Shown: positions 55,307 through 64,000 of the stretch, piece after piece
How positions within the stretch are numbered: position 1 is the stretch's first letter
Layout: each line of letters starts with the position of its first letter
NCBI GenBank assembly: GCA_023213315.1
Contig: JAKCPI010002958.1
Location: 1 to 64,000, forward strand
Origin: Euborellia annulipes
Taxonomy: Eukaryota; Arthropoda; Insecta; Dermaptera; Anisolabididae
Length of the DNA: 64,000 nt
Direction of reading: 5' to 3'
Program-made: the position numbers and the translations under genes
The notes under the pieces: generated by a model
Databases searched by the model: none
Seen by the model: only the letters and a program-made list of their open reading frames with translations
Told to the model about the DNA's origin: nothing

Positions 55307-55550
55307 TGGACCCTGTTACGCATTAGTGTGTCAAACGCCAGCTACCGAGTTTTGAGAAAATTAACATTAAAGTTTTTTGTTTTCATTGGATTATAATATA
55401 TTTTTTTTTGTCAATTGTGCAAGTAACAATAAATATAAATTTTTTTTGGACATATTTCATATAAAATATTATTAATTATAGCATTTGAAACAATATTCGT
55501 GTATTTTTTAATTTTTTGGCGCTTGACACACTAACGCATAGCAGGGTCCA
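55307..55550. mobile_element. TGGACCCTGTTACGC MITE, copy 1
   Basis: TGGACCCTGTTACGCATTAG at the left, mirrored by CTAACGCATAGCAGGGTCCA at the right, with TA-rich flanks (TATA both sides). GTGTCAA(A/G)CGCCA is part of the inverted end. Confidence 0.8.
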
Positions 55551-56745
55551 TATATAGCTCTGAAAATTATGTATTAACGTCGAAATTCTCATAAACTAAA
55601 AATAAAAACCTTTTGAAACTTAACCTAGTCTTATTTAAATTTAAAAATGTTTCAACTAGTGGGAAAATGGATTTCAAGTGTTTTCTTAGAATTTATAAAG
55701 AGAGATTGGTAGCCCGAAATTAGACCCTACTGTTACGGTATTTGTTTAAAAAAAAATTGTTTATATGATTAGGACATTTTAAAATCATATTCATAATAAT
55801 AATTGCAAATTAGATGTCGAGTAAACATCAAGAAAAGGTAAATAAATAATAATTTCTTATCAAAACGTTCCCACAGTATTATTTTTTTATAACGGTTTCT
55901 ATTCATCTAAATATTTATCTAAAGCCTTGTTAATAGTCAAAACATGCAGGAGTAGATGATATAAAATTAAAAGTGCAAATGCATAAAATGTAATAGTTAA
56001 ATAAATTATGTCTAAATCTATCCATCACGATTTAGCCAAGACAGACAGGCCCGAAGGGAGAACATCAAAATATCGCTTTATTTTTTGTTTGTTGTTTTTT
56101 TTAATTTATGCTAATTGTTTGTAAAAACACCCTCCGGTAAAGTTAAAGGTTAAATAGTCCCCAAGGCAAAAAATAAACTGATTATTTTTAAAATTTTAAA
56201 GGACGTTAATTGACGTTGTTTTTGAAATTTTTAAATGTTAAAAATGTGAGTGTTGATATTTTTTTCGTTTAAATCATAGGTTTGTGGGCGATAACGCTCC
56301 CTTGTGGGAGTTTGAGACTTTCCGGGGGTGGGGGAGGGGGAGTAGAAGACCCAGAGAAAATTAGGAAGGATTGAGATGGCGCAGAAGGGGCGTGGGCAGA
56401 TTAAAAAATATAGTCTAAAAAAAGTAAAAAATAAAAAAAAAAAATACACGCTAATCACTAAATTAAAGTAAAAATTAATATCTTTTAATTTTTGTTATTG
56501 TAAGTATTGTAATAATTTTTATCACGTGGATTTTAGTACTGTAGAAATGTTGGTAACTAAAAAGAGAAATCGGCTTCATGTTACTGAACGAGGCGACTTA
56601 CGGTTGTTTTTAAGTAAAATCGAGCCTGATATTAACAAACTCTTTAAAATGCATAAAATTCAACCTTCTTATTAGTTTTGCCATAAATTTATGTCTTTTG
56701 AATGTTAATAAAAATATTCCTCAATATAACTAAGTATGCCCCATT

Positions 56746-56952
56746 CCTGGGCGTAGCCAGACATCTGCCCTGAGGCAACCACGCGTTAGAGCGAGAGGGG
56801 GGGGGGGGGTTTGCAATTAATATATACATGGATTATTAATTTATTTAAAAAAATATATATATATATAGGAATATATATATATTTTTTTTTTTTAATTTTT
56901 AGGACAAGCCAGGGGGGAAAGGCCCCCCTGCCTCCCCCTGGCTAGGCCCATG
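56746..56952. mobile_element. hAT-type MITE (CATGGGCGTAGCCAG family), copy 2, exact target duplication
   Basis: Left CCTGGGCGTAGCCAGACATC, right CTGGCTAGGCCCATG; GCCCCATT at 56738-56745 and 56953-56960 is exact. Interior matches 25122-25368. Confidence 0.88.
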
Positions 56953-57581
56953 GCCCCATTGAAACATTCTTTTTTTCATTCTTCATTTTAAACTCAAAAA
57001 TATCCTATCAAATGTTTAAATATAATCGAGGCAATAGCTGTTTTAAATTCGCGACAGGAGGTAAATAAATTAAGATGGGAGGGGGGGGGGGGCTCTAGAA
57101 AAAAACATTTTCTCAAAGGAGGCGGAGAGCAAAATAAGATTTAAATTATAAGAAAAAAGAAACATTTTTTTATACAATTTTCTAATCATTTGGATTGAAT
57201 TGTTTTTTCTTTAGAATATCGAAATAAAAATTGAAGTAAATGTGCTCTTTTTTTGGATATTTAAAATTTTTCAAAGCGTCAAAAAATAAAATTTTTAATA
57301 TAAAATCTGACATGTTCATGTTGTGTTTAATAAAAGAGAGAAACGAACTTTTAAGTCAATGAACTATAAGTCTAGACCAAGTAAATTATTCAAATAATAA
57401 TTAGTTATAGTTCATAAACAGAGAGATGAAATTGATCATTTGGAATTTTTTCTTCCAAGTGATGATTTTTTTTTTTTTGTTATAAAAAAAAAAAGATTGT
57501 AATGAAATAAGAGCTTCCAACACTTGTGGCTTAGTTAGGGGTTCGGTTAATGCGGGTGATGAGAGCAGCAAGATGACTTAC

Positions 57582-57642
57582 CGAAAAAGGTAACCAAATG
57601 AATAGAGAAACGCTTCCTCGGGAAAGCTGACATCGTACTTAC
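57582..57642 (-). CDS. Exon U1 of an unidentified gene
   Basis: A 61-nt block bounded by a TTTCTTTCTAG acceptor and a CG|GTAAGT donor encodes KYDVSFPEEAFLYSFGYLF, with phases 1 in and 2 out. It joins in frame with the block at 48998-48800 (CG + A gives Arg). GC content is clearly above the surrounding sequence. I do not recognise the protein; it is not the PB1 domain of aPKC. Same strand as aPKC and upstream of it. Confidence 0.45.
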
Positions 57643-57966
57643 CTAGAAAGAAAGAAAAAAAATAAAGAAGAATGAAAAAATGTTTATTAAAAACATGACC
57701 AAAGCTCAAGCTACTGTTGTTTTAATAAATTAACAAGAACACAATGCTTAGAACATTCACGCAATCAGTCCGATTGTGAAATGAATCACTAATTGTACGG
57801 AATGGCTCTAAACTTGTTCGATGGTGGGTGTTTGGGGATGAATCACAGGAAAAGGGTTATTAAATGATAGCGCCCTAATAATAATGAATTCTCTGGCATG
57901 AATATGCCAAATGTCTTCTATTTGAGATCGTTTTTTTGTTAATTTTGAATTGAGTAAATTCGGATT

Positions 57967-58368
57967 AAGGTGCGCGTCTCGAAAAACCGTTAGGACACGA
58001 TTGACTAGCGAGTTACTCTAGGCAGCAAGAGATGGCGTTAGTTTTTCCCATAGGAATACAAGGGATTTATTCCATTTAATTTGAAAGTTTCCAGCTAATT
58101 AATTAAGGGTAAAAAATTAATTATTTTTTAACACAATGATTACTAATTTAATTATCTATAAGTTATAGAGCGTATTTTTAAAAAATATCTTTTATTTAAT
58201 GCGATTAATCTAAAAAAAAATTTTATTTTTTCGAAAATCAAAACAAGGGCTTCTATAAATTGTAGATATTTTAAATAGCTTTAATTTAAAAAAAAAATTT
58301 GAGGTCGATAGCTTCAAAATTGTGGCCGCTGGAAACTCCTAAAATTAGAACCCCGAGACGCGCACCTT
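57967..58368. mobile_element. MITE with GGTGCGCGTCTCG ends
   Basis: AAGGTGCGCGTCTCG at the left and CGAGACGCGCACCTT at the right are perfect inverses; the interior is AT-rich and contains GGACACGATTGACTAGCGAG. The target duplication is unclear. About 400 bp. Confidence 0.7.
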
Positions 58369-58802
58369 GAATAAAACACGGATATTTTTGATACAAAATT
58401 CTAAAATGTAGGCCTTTCGGTTAAAAACACCCATCATCATTGTCTTAATGATAAGAATTTTTTTATTAGACAGTATTGCAAGAGTAGGTTGAGGAAGTAG
58501 AGAAAAATACATGTATTAAATATTACGAAAGACTATAAAAATCGGCCACTATGAGAAGAATATTTAATTTGCAGTATAAACAGGAAATATCAAATATCTT
58601 GAAAAACAAAACTATCAACTTTGGGGAATTAATATATTTTAATACTTAAACAGAATAATAATTGCTTTTATTAGAAGGAAATTTGCAAAATGGGTTGGTG
58701 ACCTCTGAAGATGCAAATGAGGAAAATTCAAAAATCAACTTGGTCTAATTAAAAAAAAAAAAGAATATATTTTTTGTTTTGATAGGCGCTTGTGCTCTAG
58801 TC

Positions 58803-59058
58803 CAGAGTTTCCCAACTTTTTGAAGTCCTCTGCACCCCAACGGTGCGTTGGGAATAACATTAAGCACTAGGGGCACCCTTCCTTGAAATAATTAAAAAAA
58901 AATTAAGTTTAGCCTAATTGAAATATTATAAGTAACGTAGATCAAAATATAGTAAACTTTAATTTTTTTTTTTTTTTGTTTATTTCACTATCTCGCGGCA
59001 CCCCTTGCCAATCACGCGGCATCCTTGGGTGCCGGGACACACCGGTTGGGAACTACTC
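58803..59058. mobile_element. hAT-type MITE with CAGAGTTTCCCAAC ends
   Basis: Left CAGAGTTTCCCAACTTTTTG, right CCGGTTGGGAACTACTC; flanks CTCTAGTC and CCCTAGAT match at 6 of 8. Related to 21917 and 29230. Confidence 0.65.
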
Positions 59059-61057
59059 CCCTAGATTAATAAAATATTAAGTATTTACATAAAAACTTAG
59101 ATTAATTTGTATTTTGCAAAATGTTTTTAAAAGCCAAGTAATTTGGGTTCGGATTAAACGCAGTCGAATTAAAATTTGATAAAACTAATTGGGTAGAAAT
59201 TGGTATAAATAATAATAATATTTAATAATATGAATATAATTGAATTGTTTGAAAGTCTATACAATCTAAATCTAAAATCTAGGACTAAAAAATTCTAGGG
59301 CTAAGTAAACAAGAAGAAGAAGAAGAAGGGACTAAAAAAAGAATTCGGAACCAAGCTTAAATAGCAATAGGTAAGAATAGAATTTGTTTTTGTGCATTAA
59401 GAATATGCTAATTTGTCATAAACGATTTCTCATCTTTTTCTTTCGAAATATACAATAGAAGTTAAAATTTCAAAAACCTAAGAAAAATTGTTCGGCTTGC
59501 TTTACATTACTAAAAAAAAAAGTCAAGCCTCGATTATTGTAAAATTTACATAAGGTAATTCCGGGAGAGATGCCCCACCAAAGAGAAAATGACTTCAGGT
59601 TTTTATAGAATCGATGAAATCTGAAGTTGGAAATTTTCCCTTTTATAAAGTACTATTGAATCTAACACAAATAAATAGAAAATATGAAAATTTCAAAAAA
59701 ATTAAATAAAAAACACTAGTTTATAAATTTGGAAGATTTATAAATAAGTTTCGAAATGCAGAATAAGTGTTAAATCAAAATCTCGACATCGAATTTTTGA
59801 CATGATCGCAATACTTTCTCTCTATATATATTTCATATATAGGGTACGAGAAAGTAAAAATGTATTGTAATAAATCTTTAAAACTTATAAGCTAGTGTAT
59901 TTAATTTACTTTTTTGTACATAATGTTTCAATTAGTTAGAGGCTACGGTTGATAGTTTCAATTTAAATAATAGGCTTAAATGTCAAGAACCAATTTTTAT
60001 TTTGACATTTTTCCTTAGTTTCCGAGTGAGATGCCCCAATCTTTGAACAAAATCGGCCAAAAAGTATTAACTAGTAGTTTACTGATCAATTTGTTCAGTA
60101 TTATTTTTTTCGATTTTTTCAAAATTCGTCTCAACGATTTTGATTCAAATTCATAAATCATTTATTTTTTTAGATGCTCTTTAAAATGAATATTCTGATT
60201 TTGCCCTCATAATTGTTTGAAGCACACTTTACTCTTATACTTCATAGTTGCCATGTTAAAATATAAATATTCTTCTGTTTATAAATTTTACGTCTTGAAT
60301 TCTAAAAAAAGGTAAGAGAAAGCTGTGTGACTGTGAGTCATTCCAGATTTTTTTATATACCAAGCCTTCCTTTATTATTATTATTATTTTTTTTTAATTT
60401 TCCTATCTCTCAACATAGATACTCCAATTACAGAGAGAGACATTGGCAATGTTTGAAAATTTTCAAAGCAAGTGGGATTTGAACCCGAGTTGTATAGCAA
60501 AAAATAGCCGAAAAAGATAAAAGAGCTTTAAATTTGTTTATAGTCTTTTTCAGCATCTGAGGCCATTTAGACACCGCCTCTATTTATTTTAATAGATTGG
60601 TAGCCAATTCAAATGAAATATATTTTTCTTGTTTGGGACGGGAAGAGAACCCCGACCCCTAGCTCAAGAATTTAATGATTAACGTTTGGCCGAGTTTAGG
60701 GCAAGGAGCTTTTTCTAAAAAGTCCATTTTTTATGTTAATATTTATAAAAAATTTGTTTTGTTTCTTTTTTCTATTCATATTTATCTCTAGGATATTGTG
60801 TATTTAAATGAAGTTGTCACTGAATCCGACCTTTGGGACCTTAATTAGGATTAACCCTCGTCATGTCTAGTTCCTCTATTCAAGTTTAATTGTCAACCCA
60901 AATTATGTGATTATTTATTTAACTTAAAGATAGAATAAAAAAAAGAGAAAAAAAGAAATGGGTACATTATGTTTAGTAATTATGTGGCCATTATATATAT
61001 AAATGAAAGGATTTTGTTAAATGGAAAATTTTTAATCTTTTAAAGTAACAAATAATG
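59059..61057. repeat. AT-rich DNA with R1 fragments
   Basis: R1 end at 59779-59860 (CAAAATCTCGACATCGAATT ... GAGAAAGTAAAA) and reverse R1 pieces at about 60044-60350 (AAAATCGGCCAAAAAGTATT, GATGCTCTTTAAAATGAATA, GGTAAGAGAAAGC). SINE copy 2 lies at 60530-60690. No gene seen. Confidence 0.5.
60530..60690 (-). repeat. tRNA-derived SINE copy 2
   Basis: Read on the minus strand it has a B-box-like GGGGTTCTCTTCCCGTC, then GAATTGGCTACCAATC, AATAAATAGAGGCGG and GCTGAAAAAGACTATAAAC, colinear with copy 1. Just beside it, at 60470-60492, another B-box-like GGGTTCAAATCCCAC is seen on the same strand and may belong to a second, truncated copy. Confidence 0.6.
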
Positions 61058-61200
61058 GCCTTGACCTGTAGGTCCGAGTTAAAGCACTAGTTTTTGGTGC
61101 TAGTGATCGCAAGATCACTAAAAAAAAAAATTTAGTTCAATTGAATTGATGGAAATAAATACGACCGAAAAAGACCATAAACAAATTAAAAAATAAAAAT
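61058..61200 (+). repeat. tRNA-derived SINE copy 3
   Basis: Contains a head-like GTAGGTCCGAGTTAAAGCAC, then CAATTGAATTGATGGAAATA, ATACGACCGAAAAAGACCAT and AAACAAATT, matching the body and tail of the copies at 43838 and 60530. The head is more decayed and no clear target duplication was found. Confidence 0.5.
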
Positions 61201-61444
61201 AACAAATTTTGGATAAAATTTTTAAATTATTTTAATTTATTCCAACTTTTTTGAGTATAACGTTTAGGCAATAATACTATCATGACATTTAAGAAAAAGT
61301 ATCAATGAAAATATTTCTACACAAATGATTTGATAAACCTGAATAATGCACTTTTGTGTTGAAACGTTGTATGCCTACTTAAAATAATTGAATCTGATAA
61401 TTACAGGAATTCCTGTTAAATTTATATGAGAGTTTGTATATATA

Positions 61445-61683
61445 TGGACCCTGTTATGCGTTAGTATGTCAAGCGCCAAAAAATTAAAAATTGAGTTAAG
61501 CACGGAATATTGTTTCAAATGCTATAATTAATAGTAATTTTTATGAAATATGTCCAAAAAAAATTTAAAAATGTTACTTGCAAAATTGACAAAAACAAAT
61601 TATAGAAAACCAAAAAAATGTAATGTTAATTTTTTCAAAACTCGGTAGCTGGCGCTTGACACACTAATGCGTAACAGGGTCCA
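61445..61683. mobile_element. TGGACCCTGTTACGC MITE, copy 2
   Basis: TGGACCCTGTTATGCGTTAG at the left, CTAATGCGTAACAGGGTCCA at the right, TATA flanks. 239 bp against 244 bp for the copy at 55307. Confidence 0.8.
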
Positions 61684-63135
61684 TATAGTAATTAATAATA
61701 TAAATAAGAGAAAGTAAAAAAGTAAAATGATGAATTAATTATGATTTGGGAATGAAATGGCGCCCGATAGTTAGGCAACCAAATACACAGAGTGGGCTAG
61801 ATGAACGTATACTATCAGGGCGAAAAGATTTTCCTTACTTTTTAAAGGAGGATACAATATTATGACATTAAAAAAAAAGGAATACATAGCAACAATTGCC
61901 TTTATTAAATTATGTATTTTATTAATTTAAAAAAAATTATTAATATGACTTAGTTATTTGAGATACAAATTTTCAGACCATTCCTATTTGCCACTAAAAC
62001 TCGTTTTAATTTTCGATAGGCGAATTATCACGTAAGAAAAGGCTTTTATTTTGTCCGTCAGGAGTAAGAATTTCAATCCCACCTTAATATTGAGTCACTA
62101 ATGAATATTTCGTTTATATTTTCAAAAAAATTTGAAATTTCAAAAGGAAAATGCGCACAAGTCTAGCCAACGACTGGATATTAAGAGGGGTTATTTATTT
62201 ATATGTACCAACAAAAATGTTCGACAATTTTCCATGTTGTTTGTAATCTGATAAGAAAAAAAAAATCAATAAGGGTTAAAAAACTGAGTGAAATGAGACA
62301 ATCCATTAGGTTTATAGGGAAGGAGTGAGTGAGTGCTCTTGAGTACTTGTGTTAAAGGAGCCTTGCAAATGAGCCTTTTTGGCCACAACCCTTCGCTATT
62401 GATCGTCGGCGCAGCGACCTGGCCGAGTTCCCCCTCAATCACTGATCACTGATCACCTATCACGCATTATCATTCAAAGAAAATATTTAGTAAGCAAAGA
62501 ATTCAAAAATACTTTTTGTTTTTATTAATACATTAATTTTATTTTTTGGGGATGTTTATGTTTCTTGAATGAACCAGATATGTTTATTTATATTAATTGT
62601 ATGAAACAAGTTGTCTAAAAATTGTGCGGGTCCGAGTTAGTGGCTAGTCTGATAAAATTAATGTAGTATTGTCTAAGGTGTAGCGAAAACATAATTTATC
62701 GAGTCAGATGAAATTCGAATTTAGTTGAATTTAAAATTATTAAATTAATTAAAGCGGTTAAATTGTAATTAAATATGAGAATAGCTAAGATTTGCACTAA
62801 AGACATTTCACCTTTTGGTATTTAATCAAGTTAATTATCTCAGTTGAGCTTGAACAATGATGAGAAAAATTATTGAAGTAAAATATGATATTGTAGTTAC
62901 AAAGAGAAGAGATAAATAGCAAAGATTTCGATAGTAATTTATGAACAATTTAATTAGAAAAATTAAATTATTTAATTTTTATATGAAATTATCATCCAAT
63001 TTATGCGATTATTTTGTATTTCAAATGAATTACTCTCTAAATTCTGATAATAAGAGGTTCAAATAATGTCTTAACAAATTAAACGATATATAAAATTCGT
63101 TGATAGTTTGGGCTGGAAGTTGAAATTAATAAGTA
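61684..63135. other. AT-rich DNA with one GC-richer patch
   Basis: At 62350-62470 a GC-richer patch holds TTGATCGTCGGCGCAGCGAC and a GATCACT repeat (CACTGATCACTGATCACC). On the minus strand it is open for about 40 codons. It could be an exon or promoter of an upstream gene, or nothing. No PB1 match. Confidence 0.3.
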
Positions 63136-63404
63136 GGAGAAGGAAACCAGCGCCTCTTTTTCCACCATACACACTATTTATTTGCAAATATTTCGGGTTG
63201 CAGTACGCCACCCATCATCAGTGCAGCAAATAGTTTTGGTGGTGGATGTCGTCTATATTTTTGCAACAAACAGAGGCAAAAATATAGACGACATCCACCA
63301 CCAAAACTATTTGCTGCACTGATGATGGGTGGCGTACTGCAACCCGAAATATTTGCAAATAAATAGTGTGTATGGTGGAAAAAGAGGCGCTGGTTTTCTT
63401 CTCC
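63136..63404. repeat. Near-perfect 269-bp palindrome with CTGATGA/GAAA motif
   Basis: Arms of about 120 bp differ at very few positions (for example AGCGCCTCTTTTTCCACCAT and its mirror; GGTGGTGGATGTCGTCTATA and its mirror) around a short centre near 63270. Each arm holds CTGATGA, GGGT ... ACCC and GAAATATTTG (63319-63351 plus; mirrored at 63222-63190). Confidence 0.9.
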
Positions 63405-63734
63405 GATATATAAAATTATTTTAATAAATATTTTGATCTAAAAAGGGTCATAATAATAATAAGTTAATAATAGCGAAAAAATATTTCCGCCTTTGATTGT
63501 TCAAATTAAAAAACAAATTTATTCAATTTCACAAAATTAAAAAGGAATTTTTAAAAAAATCAAAATTTTTAAAATTGTGAAAAACTGAAAAACTTACAAA
63601 CATAATTATGTATAATAAAACAAAACAAAAAAACTTAAAATAGTATTTTCCTATCGTTGAAATTAGTTTTAATGATCTCGAGATTCAAGAATTATAAAAT
63701 TTAAGACAATCTTAAGTCGAATAAACAAAATAAA

Positions 63735-64000
63735 AAGTTCCAAAAGATTTCAATGGCAAAATGAGAATAAACATTTTAAAGAGCATGTAAAATATAATTG
63801 ATTTATGAAATTCAAACAAAATCGTATGAGCGAATTTAGAGAAAATCGAAAAAAAAAACTGAAAAAGTACATATGTAAAGTACTAGTACTTTTTGGCCGA
63901 TTTTGTTCAAAAGCTTATTTTGAGTGTCCGGGAGGGTACCTAACTTAAATATAATATTTCAATCGGGTAGCTCAATTAAAATCATGCTTAAAATCGTTAC
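63735..64000 (+). repeat. R1 family element, cut by the window edge
   Basis: AATGAGAATAAACATTTTAA, AGTACTAGTACTTTTTGGCC, GAGTGTCCGGGAGGGTACCT and TAGCTCAATTAAAATCATGC follow the R1 order; the 3' hairpin would lie outside the window. Confidence 0.65.

Larger units (their letters stand above)
53247..55655. mobile_element. Composite element with inverted ends, hosting nested MITEs
   Basis: CACTAGGTTAAGTTTCAAAA at the left and TTTTGAAACTTAACCTAGT near the right end are inverted. Both halves contain CGACGTTAATGCAT and CAAACTATCATAAC, each followed by a hAT-type MITE with the same flank ATCATAAC. Thus the host was duplicated after, or together with, the first MITE insertion. A shortened copy of the same ends lies at 19180-19221. 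Confidence 0.7.

Overview
The window is AT-rich metazoan nuclear DNA with spliced genes, short exons, long introns and dense non-coding mobile-element debris. The kinase exons translate to a protein closest in wording to arthropod atypical protein kinase C (stretches such as [25 protein letters not shown] as in insects). I therefore infer an arthropod; I cannot name the species from sequence alone.

The one gene I can identify with confidence is aPKC (PRKCI/PRKCZ orthologue), on the minus strand from about 38.65 kb down to 7.6 kb. Ten constitutive or alternative coding positions, linked by GT-AG introns whose phases all agree, encode about 508 residues: end of the PB1 linker, pseudosubstrate, C1 zinc finger, acidic/proline-rich hinge, complete kinase domain, turn motif, hydrophobic motif and stop. 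The N-terminal PB1 domain (about 95 residues in relatives) was not found in the 25 kb upstream that the window contains. The most notable gene feature is a pair of 116-nt exons, 149 bp apart, encoding alternative versions of the turn-motif segment; their length and phase make them mutually exclusive.

Upstream of aPKC (41.0-57.6 kb, minus strand) lie three exon-like blocks of an unidentified protein; the first two join in frame with consensus splice sites. A plus-strand open frame with a glycine run (7.25-7.53 kb) converges on the aPKC stop codon.

Everything else is introns or intergenic DNA filled with non-autonomous elements: many hAT-type MITEs with exact or near-exact 8-bp target duplications, three 209-bp TA-flanked MITEs, long palindromes (0.25-1.15 kb), an internally deleted IS630/mariner-type transposase relic, a family (here called R1) of about 1 kb with hairpins at both ends, tRNA-derived SINE copies, and palindromic elements that carry a recurring CTGANGA-hairpin-GAAAC motif resembling a hammerhead ribozyme core. 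Nested insertions at 53.2-55.7 kb allow relative dating. No virus, plasmid, operon or CRISPR features are present.
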